A stretch of 64,000 bases of DNA, taken from Rusavskia elegans (Eukaryota > Ascomycota > Lecanoromycetes > Teloschistales > Teloschistaceae). A model generated the notes under the pieces. The model saw only the letters and a list, made by a program, of their open reading frames with translations. It was not told the origin of the DNA and ran no database searches. Below are positions 1-11,515 of the stretch, one piece after another. The stretch lies in NCBI GenBank assembly GCA_011316305.1, contig SAUG01000067.1, positions 62,001 through 126,000 of the forward strand, written 5' to 3'. The translations under genes were made by a program, and so were the position numbers. How positions within the stretch are numbered: position 1 is the stretch's first letter; every line of letters starts with the position of its first letter.

Positions 1-2747
1 AAATTTCGGATTATCTTGTATCGATAGTAGTAGATCTAGCTTTATTTATCAACGGATTCTAAAATGAATTTTCAGATTAAATCGGCTGACAACTATTTTA
101 ATCCAAATAATCTAAATAATTTAAAAATCTAAAAAGTAAATTTTCGATAGATTAAAGTTCTAATAGTATCTATAATACGAGTTTCTATTAAAAAAATAAT
201 CTAAAATAGAATCTATATATAAAATAAAAATAAATCTATATAATCTAAATCGAAAATAAAATTTAACGGTCGCCGTTAAAAACGAAAATAACGGAAATCG
301 AATATCTATTTAATAAACTACGCTAGACCTATTCTAGTTAGATTTTAGTAAAAAAATCTAATATTTTCGATCTGGACGAAACTAGCCTAGCGGTATATAT
401 AGGCGTATATAGGCCTACTAACTAATAAAGATTTAAACGAATTTAAAATCGAATCTTTAAATTTTTTCAACCGGTTTTAGCCGTTTTATCTTAGAGGCAA
501 CCGTATGTTTTACAACAATCTGTCTACGATAAATCTACGATAGATTCGCTAAAAACAGTTAGTTTTCGAGAATTAATTATAGATATTTCGAAAATAACGA
601 TTTAGAATAAATTAAATAGTCGATTTCTAATTATATAGAACTCCGAATTAGGTTTAGTTCGTTTGAACCAGCTGTTTTCGACGAATTATCGATTAATTTC
701 TCGTTAACATTCGTTTAATATTCAATTAACTACGAATTAGTTCTATAACTTTCAATATTATTAGTAAACAAACTAAGCGAACCTATAGATCACGTAATCT
801 TTTAGCTTAATCCGTCGATTTTAGAATTCTAGCTACTCTATAGGAGCCGTAAAAATCGGATAAAAATTTCTAAAAAAGAAGTTTTCGCGGGATTCGAATT
901 CTGAACTATTTAGTAATCGAGATTTTACTAGATAAGATTCAGAGAGTCACGTGATATAGAATTTAATTATCTATCTAATCTATACTAATACTACGGATAA
1001 TTAAAATCAAAGATATTAATTTATTTAAATTAAATATTTTATTAATAAATTTAACAACTATCTATTAACTTTTTATTAACTTTCTATTAACTATTTATTA
1101 ACTTTTCGTCAACTGATAGTTATATTATATTATTAATCTTTTTTTAATTAATTTCGAATTCAATTTAATTTTATATTATTTTAGATTGGAATTTTGATAA
1201 ATACTATTAATTTATTAGAACTATTTATTAATTTTTATTTAATTTCTTTTTATAATAAACTAATAATTAATATATTGTTAATCTTTAATCAATTTCTAAT
1301 TTTCTCTAATTTTAAATTAATAAAATATCGATAGATTATCGTAGGATATACGGTTGCCGCTAAAATAGCCGTTCAATCGTTTTAGCCGTCTTAGCCGCGT
1401 AGCCACGCAGCTTCGGGTATACCCGAAATCGGCTTCAAATCGATTTTGAAAAATACTAATATTCGGAAGAAATAAATAAAAAGATAATTAAATTATATAC
1501 TATTATTAAATTTATAATTATAGATATTCTCGCCGTTTTTTTTATTTTAGCCTTTTTTTTCGCTTTTTTCTATTCCGTCGGTCTCGAACTATATTCTATT
1601 AGATTAAATAAATTAGTATTATATTATTATTTTCTTTTAATTAAATAATAATAGAATTAAAATTATTATCGATAATAATTTTTATAATAGTATTTTCCTT
1701 TTATTATTTCTTTTTTTTATTCTATTTTAGCGGAAAACCTGAAATATATATAGCGATAGATTTTCGAAATCGTAGTTTTTTCTTTTATTTATATTACTAG
1801 CCTAGCTAATAATATAAAATATACTAACTCTATAATAATAGCTATTATAATCGTTAAAATTAGATTGGCTACTTCGATCTAAAATGGCGATCCGACTTCG
1901 CGATAAACGTGGCTAACGCGTCAAAATTACTAGTTAAAGTTAGTTTTCTTTTTAATACGATTAGAAATTCGGGTCGGTTTTTCCGATCCGGATTCGAAAT
2001 TCGATAAAACGGCCAAACTAGTTAAAATTCTTTTAGTCGTAGATATTCGTTTCTAAACCTTTTTATTTATATATAGTAAATCGGCAGCGGAGTTTCTTTT
2101 ATAGTTTTTAGATTTTTAATAGAAGCTAGCCTTTTATAATTCGCTTTTTATTACTTTCGGCGGCTTCGAAAATAAAAATCTAGATAATAGTATTTTTTTT
2201 AAATATAGATATTTAAAATAGAAGTTAAAATTATCTAATTATAATATATAATAACGTTATTTTAGCCTTTTAATTAAATATTATAGATAAAATTATATAT
2301 TTTTTATCTTCGATTAAATATTGTCTAGTCTATTTAGATATTTTTTGCTAACGGCCGAAAACGAAAATATCTAAATCGATTTTAATAGAAACCTTTTTAT
2401 ATAATTTCTAAAATATAAATTTAAATTCTATATTAATCGAAACTATATCGAATAAATTAATTTCTTTCGCGATAATATATTTTTTCGTAATATTTTTCGC
2501 TAAAGTAAAGAAATTATTAAAATCGATATAATTTCTTTTACTAGAAATTATATTAATTTAATTTATATTGAACTTTTTTTTATTAAATATATATTTTTAG
2601 ATAATAGAATAATTATATAATTTTTTCTTTTTTTCTTTCTTTTTTTTTAGGTCCAGATTTAGATCTAATAATAATAAAGCCGGCGGTAATAAAAGTTTTT
2701 TCTACTACTTTTTCGCTATAACTATTCGAGAAATATTATTTTAAAAA
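1..2747. repeat. AT-rich RIP-degraded repeat DNA left of the LTR element
   Basis: About 2.7 kb of very AT-rich sequence without any credible open frame. CpA and TpG dinucleotides are nearly absent, whereas CpG and TpA remain common. That is the signature of repeat-induced point mutation (CpA to TpA on both strands). Long stretches therefore lack ATG and contain stops in all frames. No conserved protein motif could be recovered here by eye, so the original repeat family is unknown. Around 893-945 the minus strand has a degenerate tRNA-like stretch containing a TTCGAATCCCGCG segment, which may be a mutated tRNA-derived or Pol III-type element. Confidence 0.8.
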
Positions 2748-3159
2748 TATAACGTCTTTATACGTTAAAGGGCGTTACGTTCGAATCTAGCTACAGCCGT
2801 AGGCGTAGTCCGAACTACTAAATAGTAAAGGAATCCTAATATAGATTATCGTAACTAATTTTACGCAGTCGCGAAAATACGATTATAATATTATAAAACG
2901 TCTATATTATAGAAGTAATTAATAGAAAATAGTAGAAACGTATTTAATAATTATATTAACGACTATTAAAAAAAGCTATCTAATAAAAATAAAAAAACGA
3001 TATATATAATAAAAATAGCCGATAGTACCGATAGATAACTATTCGCTAAAAGATTCTATTATAGAGATCGGCGATAGCGGCTATAGACGGCTATAGATAA
3101 TTAGATTCGCTTATCTAACTAATTTTCTAGCGTATTTTTATAGAATTATAAATATAATA
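2748..3159 (-). repeat. 3' LTR of the Gypsy-type element (relative to its minus orientation)
   Basis: 412-bp direct repeat matching 6119-6530. It starts with a short inverted motif (TAACGTC...GGCGTTA). The two copies align along their whole length, with differences mostly of the C/T and G/A kind expected from RIP. This copy retains slightly more C and G at its left end than the partner. Confidence 0.87.
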
Positions 3160-3169
3160 TAGTTTCTTT
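3160..3169 (-). other. Putative polypurine tract next to the 3' LTR
   Basis: On the minus strand this reads AAAAGAAACT and directly precedes the LTR. Its position and purine content match the plus-strand priming site of LTR retroelements. The assignment is inferred from position. Confidence 0.45.
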
Positions 3170-3299
3170 TATAGCGTTTTTCTAAATCTTTTTAGAATTT
3201 TTAAATTATTTTAAAGTATTTTCTCGATTTCTAAATATTATCTTTATCGGAAAATCTTTTCTATTTAATTAGAAATTTATCTATCTTTTTATTTTCTTT

Positions 3300-6080
3300 T
3301 ATAATTTTTTTAATTTTATATTTCTTTTTTTTTAATAATATTAATTTTTTACTAATAATATTCTATTAGATATTTTTTTAAAAAATCCTATATAAAATTT
3401 TAAAAAGATTTCTATTATCGGAAATTTAAAATATACCGTTATTTTTTTAATATTTTAGATTTTAAAAGTTTTTATATATAATTTATCTAATTTTTTATTA
3501 ATAAAATTTTTTATTAATAGAAATATTTTATCTTTTTTTTTAATATCGTAATTTCTTTTTAATTTATTAATTTTCTATTTTACTTTTTCTTTAATTTTCA
3601 AGATTTTTATTTTAACTTTATTTTAATTTTCTATTATTTTATTAATGAATATTTACGTTATTAGATTATTTATTCCAGTTATTATTTTATATTTTAATTT
3701 TCTATCGTATAGAACTTCGTCTAGCGTTATTTTAATATCTTTATTATATGACAAATTAATTACAATCTAGATAGTCGATAGAAATTAGATTTAATTTTTT
3801 TTTTTTTTAAATAATATTTATTCCGATCCGATATAATTTTTTTTACGATACTATTTTTATAAAAAATCGTTTTTAATAGTAGAAATACTAGCTGCTCCGC
3901 TGTTATTATTATTTTATAAAATATAAATTTTATATATTTTGTAAATCTATTAATAATTATTATAATTATATTATATAATATTTATATATAATTATTAACT
4001 AATTCCGGAAATTCTATACTAAAATCTATCGCGATATATTAATAGAAATATTCCGATATTTATATAGACTAAAGTTTACTAATAGATTTTTATTAAATTT
4101 TTTTTAAATATCGAATATTCGGAGTAGTTTTTTATATATTTTCTAATATATTTTTTAAATACTAGTATATTAGTTTTTTTTCTAAATCTTTTTTAAAATT
4201 TTTATTATTTTCTAATATTTTTATTTTTTCTAGAACTTTTCTATTTTATATTAGTAATAGTCTATTCATTTTTTCTACCGTTTTATAATTTACTTTTCGA
4301 TTTAAAATATCTATTACTATATTATCTATATCTTTAATATATTATATTTCGAAATCGTAATAGATAATTTCTTTTAACTATTTTATTTATCTTTAATTAT
4401 ATTTTTTATTAATTAAAAGTAATAGAAGATTTTTATAATTAGTATAAATTATTACTTTTTTGGATATTCCGATTATATATATTCTTTAATATATAAAGTT
4501 TATAATAATTACAAATATTTTTTTATCTATTATTATATAATTAACTTCGACTAGTATAAATTTTTTTAAATAATAGTCTAACGATTTATCCTTTTATATT
4601 ATATATAAATCTAAAGTTCTATCCGATATATTTATATATAATATAATCTATTTCTTTAAATTAAATATATCTAATATTTTTTCGTTCGTAAAATTTTATT
4701 TAAGTTTTTTAAATATTTCGTTTTCTATTTTTAATTATTAAAACGTTTTATCGTTTTATAAAAAATCTACTAAAAGGATAGTCTTTTTAATATATTTCTA
4801 TATTATATTTTAGTAGAATTCTATAAAATCTAAAAAGTTTTAAATATTTTTTTTATTTTTAGAAACTAGCTATTCTTTTATCGTTTAAAGTTTATTATTT
4901 TTTATAATAATACTTTCTAGTCTGATTATATATTCTAGAAATATAATTTTTTTTTAAAGAATTTTAATTTTTTTTTTTTAATTCTAAAATAATTCTTTTA
5001 GAATCTTTATAATATTTTATAAATATATTAATTATATATTTTTTTTATTTTAAAAAATATTAATACGTCGTCTATATAAACTATAATAAAAATATTTAAA
5101 TTGTCGTATAATATTTTTTTAACTACTATTTATAGAATCGCGGGACCGTTTATTAATTTAAAAAGTATTACTAAATATTTAAATAGTCTATATTTCGTTT
5201 TAAATACCGTCTTCTATTTATTTTCCTTTTTAATCTATAATAAATTAAAGATATTTTTTAAATCGAATTTTATAAACTATTTAGCTCTTCCGATTCTACT
5301 TTTAAAATCTATTAGAAAAAGTAAAGAATATTTATCCTTTTATATTACAACGTTAAATCGTCTAAAGTTAATATAAAATCGAAAGTTTCTATTTTTTTTT
5401 TTAAAATAAATATTATCGGCTATTCTATTTTTAATTTAGAATAGTATATATATTTTTATTTAAAGTTATAATTAATATATTTTTATAGTATTTTCGATTG
5501 TTTATTATTTAGTCTATAGATCGATCTAGCTTTTGATTTATTAGAATTTATAATAATAATTTCGTAATCTTTTTATATATAAACCGGTAAAGGTAATCTT
5601 TCTTTCGGTTTTATTAATATATTCTAGAAATCTTTTAATAATTTTAAAATTTTATTTATAGTCGCTACTTTCTTTTTAATCTATTATTTTCGAATAAAGA
5701 TATCGTATATCATTTTTATTTCGATTAATTTTTTAAATATATTAAGTAGATTATTTTCTATTTTTACCCGTATAATTTTCTAAACGATTTCTAGATTCTA
5801 TAATATAAACTATAGAATATCTAAATAGATATCTCTTTATATTTTTATAATATCGAAAATAATTGCTTTTTTATATCTATTATTTTATATCTATAGGAAT
5901 TTAGTTTAATATTAAATTCTAATAAACTCTGTCGTATTAATAGTTTCTATAAAATAAAGTTTCGTTTTTCTAGTTAAAAGAATATTAAATCTTTTTATAT
6001 ATTTTTTCGATATAATATTTCGAATAGTTTCTAAATTAATTAAAGCTTCTATAGATTATTTATATAATATTAGCTAGATA
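3300..6080 (-). pseudogene. Degenerate pol (protease-RT-RNase H-integrase) of a Ty3/Gypsy element
   Basis: Translating the minus strand and tolerating stops gives recognisable Gypsy pol blocks in order. A retropepsin-like segment lies near 5800-6060. RT lies near 4950-5560, with the catalytic block IVYIDDVLIFF at about 5053-5085 and an upstream DLKN segment. RNase H lies near 4250-4600, with motifs such as KVIIYTNYKNLL and YDFEIQYIK. The integrase core lies near 3780-4100, followed by a C-terminal region with KKLDKLYIKTFKI near 3460-3500. Many stops sit where Gln (CAA/CAG) or Trp (TGG) codons are expected, exactly what CpA-to-TpA mutation on both strands produces. No gag is seen between the 5' LTR and the protease (only about 60 bp). 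Identification of the family is firm; the reading frame is not intact anywhere. Confidence 0.85.
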
Positions 6081-6118
6081 AAAATTCGATTTTTATCTAT
6101 TTTCCGAAATTATTAAAA

Positions 6119-6530
6119 TATAACGTCTCTATATATTAAAAGACGTTATATTCGAGTCTAGCTATAGCTATAGACGTAGTCCGAACTACTAAATAGTAAA
6201 GGGATTCTAGCGTAGATTATTATAATTAATTTTACGTAGCCGCGAAGATATAGTTATAATATTATAAAATATTTATAAAACGGAAGTAATTAATAAAAAA
6301 TAGTAGAAATATATTTAATAATTATATTAACGACTAATAAAAAAAGATATTTAAAAGAAATAAAAAAGTAATATATATATTAAAAATAGCCGATAGTATC
6401 GATAGATAGCCGTCCGCTAAAAAATTTTATTATAAAAATCGGCTATAACGGCTATAGGCGGCTATAGATAATTAGATTCGTTTGTTTAACTAATTTTCCA
6501 GCGTGTTTCTATAGAATCGTAAACGTAATA
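6119..6530 (-). repeat. 5' LTR of the Gypsy-type element (relative to its minus orientation)
   Basis: 412-bp partner of 2748-3159 with identical length and co-linear sequence. In the minus orientation it precedes the protease-like start of pol. Strong C/T and G/A divergence between the two LTRs means LTR divergence cannot be used to date the insertion here. Confidence 0.87.
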
Positions 6531-6535
6531 AAAAA

Positions 6536-7088
6536 GTTTAAATAAAAAAAATCTAGCTTTTAAAATTAACTAATAGCGTAGAAGTAGAAAAATCGTTACT
6601 AGAAAAAACGTTACTATAAATATCTTCGTCGATTTAACTTTCGATATAATAATAAAAAGATTTAAATTATTAAATGGTTATATATATTTAATATTTAAAA
6701 ATATAGATTTTTTTCCGCCGCGGAACTAATTATAATCGGAATAGAAAATTTATTTTTTATAACGGACTTTTTTTTTACTAGAGCTTTTTTTACTATAGAT
6801 TTTTTTTAACGATAATATAATAGATTTCCGGACCGTAAATTTTAATTTTTAGATAGAAAAAACTTTAGTACTAATTCGAAAAGTAATACGTTTATATTCT
6901 AGAGCCGGCGGTAGTAGTAGCGGCAAGATATTACTATCGGAAAAAGAAAAGGCGGCTTTTTTCCTACAAGATATAATAATAAAGACCTCTACTAAAAATT
7001 ACGAATAAAATACTATTATAAATTTTAATTTAACCGAATTAGATATATAAATTAGATTAGAATTTATAGTTAATTTTTGTATAGTTTG
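6536..7088. repeat. RIP-degraded repeat DNA right of the element, up to the composition boundary
   Basis: AT-rich, stop-rich DNA like 1-2747. A slightly GC-richer stretch at 6900-6990 reads on the plus strand as a short low-complexity frame (Gly/Ser-rich, then a Lys/Glu-rich run). It may be a less damaged piece of an older repeat. Composition changes sharply at about 7090, where C-rich euchromatic sequence begins. Confidence 0.7.
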
Positions 7089-7276
7089 CTAATAAATCGA
7101 CCCTAGGTCCCCCGCCCTCTGCCGGAACTTCAGGGTTTTGAATACGACTGTACTAAGACCACAGACCTCAAAGGCGGCTCTCGTATTCGTTTTCTGAATC
7201 CGCCCGCAACCATAAATATTCCCCACAAGAACACCTCCGCTCTTCTCGCCTAGATCACTCCCCCCCCCCTGCCACA

Positions 7277-7875
7277 ATGGCAAAAAAACGCAAATCAACC
7301 CCTCCATCCGGGAACACCAACAAAATGGACCTCGACGACGGCCCCCCTTCGGCCGCACCCCTGGCTAAGAAATCCCTCCTCTCCGCCAACACACACGCGG
7401 GAATCACGAAATCAACACGCCTTCCACGAGGCAAAGGCCGGCGCGCACAACGGTTACGGAAGGAGAAGGGGGCGGAGAGAGCGGAGGAGGTGCAAGCGAG
7501 GACGGAGCAGAAGGTGGAGAGGAGTCGGGGGAAGGGGAGGAAGAAGGGGGAGAGGAATGTGAGTTATTCTGATTTTGTGTGGGGGAGGGAGATTCTGATG
7601 ATTGTGGTCGCTAGGCTGCGTGGGAAGAATTGAATAAGAAGATCAAGGGTGCGGTTGCGACGGATGTTGTTGTTGTTGGGAAGGGGAAGGTGGATCGGTT
7701 GGGGGGAGATGAGGGGGAGGGGGAGTGGGTTGATGAGGTGGGGGCGGATGGGGTTATGCTTGATGTGGAAGGGAGTCTTGATGGGGAAGAGAAGGTGGGA
7801 AATGTGGAGGATGGGAGCATGGCTGTTAAAAAGGGGGAGACGTTGGGTGATGAAGTGGACGATGGGATACTCTAA
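7277..7875 (+). CDS. ALB1: Alb1-like pre-60S ribosome biogenesis protein
   Basis: Two exons, 7277-7558 and 7615-7875, joined across a 56-bp GTGAGT...TAG intron, give 180 residues. The central part carries a GITKSTRL stretch, an R/K-rich helix, an ERAEEVQARTEQKVERS block, and WEELNKK after the splice. This is the layout of the fungal Alb1 family, the small basic partner of Arx1 that shuttles with pre-60S particles. The acidic, Gly-rich C-terminus after residue 110 is not conserved in my recollection. The start ATG follows a C10 run and lies less than 190 bp from the RIP-mutated block, so its promoter must be very compact. The match rests on motif recognition, not alignment. Confidence 0.72.
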
Positions 7876-8195
7876 CGGCTGGAGAAGTGCTAAGCTACGA
7901 CCTGAGGATGGTGATTTCTGTGATACCCCATAGAGTACAGAGTATGTGGCAGGGGTAAAGATACACCGGTGCTTTTCTATACTTTTGATCGATTGGAAGA
8001 TAGACTCATAATCGACATCGCTCATCGAAAGTCTGATATAATCCGAGCGCATGATTGTATCTAAGAACGAGACCTTCCGTAAGTCGTTCAAGGTAGTACA
8101 ATGCCTGACCAACGCCTTGCAAATGCCGCTTAATACATCTCATAATCACAACAAAGCCTCCTGACCTTTGCACCCGAGTTCAGGGCAAATTCCTT
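7876..8195. other. Convergent intergenic region between ALB1-like and TRS31
   Basis: 320 bp between two stop codons of convergent genes. It should hold both 3' untranslated regions. No RNA gene, repeat or further exon was recognised. Confidence 0.5.
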
Positions 8196-8952
8196 CTATT
8201 TTTTTGCATCCAGCAAGCCCTCTCTCTCGACCACCCCCTCATCAAACCGTATCAAGAACACCGTCTTTCCCGGCCACATCTCCGTCCCACCGTTATGTGC
8301 ACTCACCGCCGCCTTCAGTCCACAGCCATCACACACGCCCTCGATCATCCCCGCGACATATGCAGCACAGTTCAATTGATTCATCTCTTTCGGTACGCTT
8401 ATGTACTGATTGACAAGAGGCTCGTTGTCCGAGATCATGTATTCGTTGTCAGCGGTAGAAGAATGCTCAATGGCATCAGCAGTACGTCCAAAGAGATGTC
8501 GCCAAAAAGGACCGTGAATGAATTGCAGGAGTGGAAGGATACGATTGGGGCGAACGGAGGTGCGTGGAGGTTCGCGGTAGAGGAGGAGTGGAAGCAGGCG
8601 AAGTCCGAGAGGGTAGCCTTGTTCGTTGAGCCTAAGAAAAGCAATCAGCTACTTGATTGCCTCAACTGCGAGAGTATTCATTATGAGATTGCGAGAGTCT
8701 GTACTTTCTCTCGAGATCCTGGATTCCTGTGACCCGTTTTTGAGCATAGCTGACCATCTCACCGAAAAGGTATGCGAAACTCGCCCGACTAAGCTCTGCG
8801 GTGCGGGTGCGATTGAGATTCCGATCATAGATGGTTTTCCGGTTCGATGGGGTGCGGAGTTGTTGTGGAGCTCGTTGTACGGCGGAAGGCTGATGGGAGG
8901 AGGCGGCCATGTTGGTCTGGGAAAGAGGCTTAAGCCCCTGCGCTGAGCTCAT
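8196..8952 (-). CDS. TRS31: TRAPP complex subunit Trs31/TRAPPC5
   Basis: Exon 1 is 8952-8705 and exon 2 is 8631-8196, separated by a 73-bp GTACAG...TAG intron; the product is 227 residues. A Ser/Gln-rich leader of about 45 residues precedes the Bet3-like fold. Diagnostic blocks are the helix around ELSRASFAYLFGEMVSYAQK, LGLRLLPLLLYRE, FWRHLFGR, and the C-terminal run YMISDNEPLVNQYISVPKEM followed by LNCAAYVAGMIEGV. Trs31 is a core subunit of TRAPP, the Rab GTPase exchange factor for ER-Golgi and Golgi traffic. The start was chosen at MSSAQ because translation is in phase with the leader typical of filamentous fungal orthologues. Length and splice phase are normal. Confidence 0.9.
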
Positions 8953-9477
8953 GACTACATGAGGTTTCCTGTATGTAGACTCGAAAGGTCGACGGCCAAA
9001 GGGAAAGTTGAGAGGCGGCTCGAGACACAAGTACGTGCTCTCATCGGTTTGGATGTCTTAATGGGGAAGGGACCCGGAAGTTTTGGTCTGCCACGGGAGG
9101 ATACGTCGCCGCTTAGGTCAACTTCCCGGTAGGGAACATGCCTAAGATAGTTATGCTGGAATGCTGGAAGACAATGTACTGACTATTACTCGATAGCAGT
9201 ATGCCCGTTGTCTGCAACGGTCCAGACCCTCTCGATTGCACCTTCCTTGGCGACGGGACTTATTTCCTAGCGTCGCCCCAGTGACTAGCCTCGAAGCTAC
9301 CTAGGTAAGTTTGAGCACCAGCTCATTGACTCAAAGGCAGTCGAGGAGCACACATCGCCAACAGCACGTCCAAGCAGTGCGTGCGAGCTATGAGCAGCTC
9401 ATCATTGAGGCTCATACCACAAGACATACGGTGATCATATTCACGGCTATTCTGATCGCCAGCCATTGGTGGCGGCT
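8953..9477. promoter_or_regulatory. Divergent intergenic region between TRS31 and VAC8
   Basis: 525 bp separating two divergently transcribed start codons; it must contain both promoters and 5' leaders. No conserved element or coding exon was recognised by eye. Confidence 0.45.
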
Positions 9478-11515
9478 ATGGGGAACATCTGCTCATGTTG
9501 CAAGGGTGAGCTGCGCTCAGTCCCGATACCTTTCCGACGTCCATTGCATTAACCAGGGAACTCTTAGGACGGTCTCGTGATGGCCTGTACGAGCCAGCTT
9601 TGGCAGACAGCGAGCGGGAAGCTGTATCCGACTTGCTCGGATACCTGGAGAATGTACGCCGTTGACGCTTGGTAACCCTTTCCATGAACTTACTTGACCA
9701 TCAGCGTGGCGAAACCGACTTCTTCAGCGGCGATCCTCTACGCTCCCTGAGTACTCTGGTCTACTCGGAAAACGTCGACCTGCAGCGCAGTGCTAGCTTA
9801 ACCTTCGCCGAGATTACGGAGCGAGGTATGGCTTCCCAGTATTCCGGCATACATCCGTGCCTTATACCATGAACAGATGTCAGAGAAGTCGACCGGCTCA
9901 CCTTGGAACCAATCTTGTTCCTCTTACAGAGTCCAGACATTGAGGTCCAACGAGCGGCCAGCGCTGCTCTCGGAAACCTAGCCGTGAACGGTAAGCAGTC
10001 CCAACAGGAATCATCTACTGTCTGTTGCTAAGACGGTGCAGCGGAGAACAAGGTCAACATCGTGATGCTGGGCGGACTTCCCCCACTCATACGGCAAATG
10101 ATGTCCCCAAATGTCGAGGTACAGTGCAATGCTGTCGGTTGCATTACGAATTTGGCAACACACGAAGACAACAAAGCAAAGATAGCACGGTCAGGAGCAC
10201 TGTCTCCTTTGACGAGGCTTGCCAAATCTAAAGACATGAGGGTGCAGCGAAATGCCACAGGGGCTCTGCTGAACATGACACACTCTGGTCAGTCTTCTCT
10301 AGAAAGGATCCCATGGTATGATCATAAACTAATAATACTCGAAGATGAGAATCGGCAGCAGCTGGTCAATGCAGGTGCTATTCCCGTGCTGGTTCAGCTT
10401 CTATCATCATCTGATGTTGACGTACAATACTACTGCACGACCGCATTAAGCAACATTGCTGTTGACGCAGGGAACCGAAAGAGACTTGCTCAAAACGAAA
10501 CTCGCCTCGTGCAATCACTGGTCCATCTAATGGACTCATCCTCACCAAAAGTCCAATGTCAAGCGGCATTGGCACTTCGAAACCTGGCTTCCGACGAGAA
10601 ATATCAGCTCGAGATTGTCCGAGCCAAAGGACTAGCTCCGTTGCTTCGATTACTCCAGTCATCCTACCTCCCACTCATTCTCTCAGCTGTTGCCTGCATT
10701 CGCAACATTTCCATCCATCCAATGAACGAGTCACCCATTATTGAAGCCGGATTTTTGACGCCCCTGGTGGAGCTGCTGGGATCTACGGACAATGAAGAGA
10801 TTCAATGCCACGCTATATCAACCCTTCGCAACCTGGCTGCCAGTTCTGAACGCAACAAGCAATTAGTGCTGGAAGCTGGAGCTGTGCAAAAATGCAAACA
10901 ACTCGTCCTTGACGTGCCGTTGAGCGTGCAGTCAGAAATGACGGCAGCCATCGCTGTCTTGGCGCTGAGTGATCAGCTCAAGACCGATCTACTCAACCTC
11001 GGCGTATTTGACGTCCTAATTCCTTTGACTGATTCCGCCTCGGTAGAAGTGCAAGGAAACAGTGCTGCTGCCCTGGGTAATCTATCATCCAAAGGTATGT
11101 GAAGAGACTCTCTATCTCCCACAATCGCTAATATCGATCAGTTGGCGACTATTCGGTCTTTATCCAGGACTGGACGTCACCAAATGGAGGTATTCATGGT
11201 TACTTGAGCAGATTCCTCGACAGCGGCGATTCCACGTTTCAGCACATAGCAATCTGGACGTTGGTCCAACTCCTCGAGTCGGAAGACGACAAACTCATCG
11301 ATCTCATCCACCAGGCCGAAAATGTCGTGAATATGGTCCAAACGATTGCGGACAAGAACGTTGTATCCGACGAAGATGATGCCGAGGACGGAGAAGGTGA
11401 GGTCGTGGCCTTGGCTCGTCGAGCTTGCGAGTTACTCGGGAAAGGTTCAAAGCAAGAATCGGCACAACGAGCAACGGAGGAGTCAGCGCCTAAGGCCGGT
11501 TTAGTGGATGGCTAA
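9478..11515 (+). CDS. VAC8: Vac8-type vacuolar armadillo-repeat protein
   Basis: Seven exons: 9478-9505, 9568-9653, 9705-9825, 9877-9990, 10042-10287, 10345-11094 and 11142-11515, with introns of 47-62 bp, giving 572 residues. The tiny first exon encodes MGNICSCCK, which supplies an N-myristoylation glycine and palmitoylatable cysteines at 5, 7 and 8, as in yeast Vac8. The rest is a continuous array of armadillo repeats, with blocks such as [39 protein letters not shown] and [16 protein letters not shown]. Vac8 anchors to the vacuolar membrane and scaffolds vacuole inheritance, nucleus-vacuole junctions, fusion and Atg13-linked autophagy. The C-terminal tail after the last repeat is acidic. 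All exon phases agree, so the model is firm. Confidence 0.95.

Larger units (their letters stand above)
2748..6530 (-). mobile_element. RIP-inactivated Ty3/Gypsy-type LTR retroelement
   Basis: A 3783-bp element oriented on the minus strand, bounded by two direct repeats that are each 412 bp. Both repeats begin TATAACG and end in AATA on the plus strand, which fits RIP-mutated TG...CA termini. Possible 5-bp target duplications AAAAA lie at 2743-2747 and 6531-6535, but in A-rich DNA this is weak evidence. A purine-rich tract on the minus strand abuts the LTR at 3160, as expected for a polypurine tract next to the 3' LTR. The 2959-bp interior encodes remnants of protease, RT, RNase H and integrase in the order typical of Ty3/Gypsy. 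A gag region is not visible. The element is certainly non-functional. Confidence 0.88.

Noticed and set aside
5101..5376. 91-codon open frame in the AT-rich block (+)
   Set aside because: It is the antisense of the RT region of the RIP-mutated pol on the minus strand. It has no ATG start and its composition is an artefact.
7564..8112. 182-codon minus-strand frame
   Set aside because: Overlaps exon 2 of the Alb1-like gene in antisense; low complexity and no family match.
10378..10674. 98-codon minus-strand frame inside VAC8
   Set aside because: Antisense shadow of armadillo repeats.
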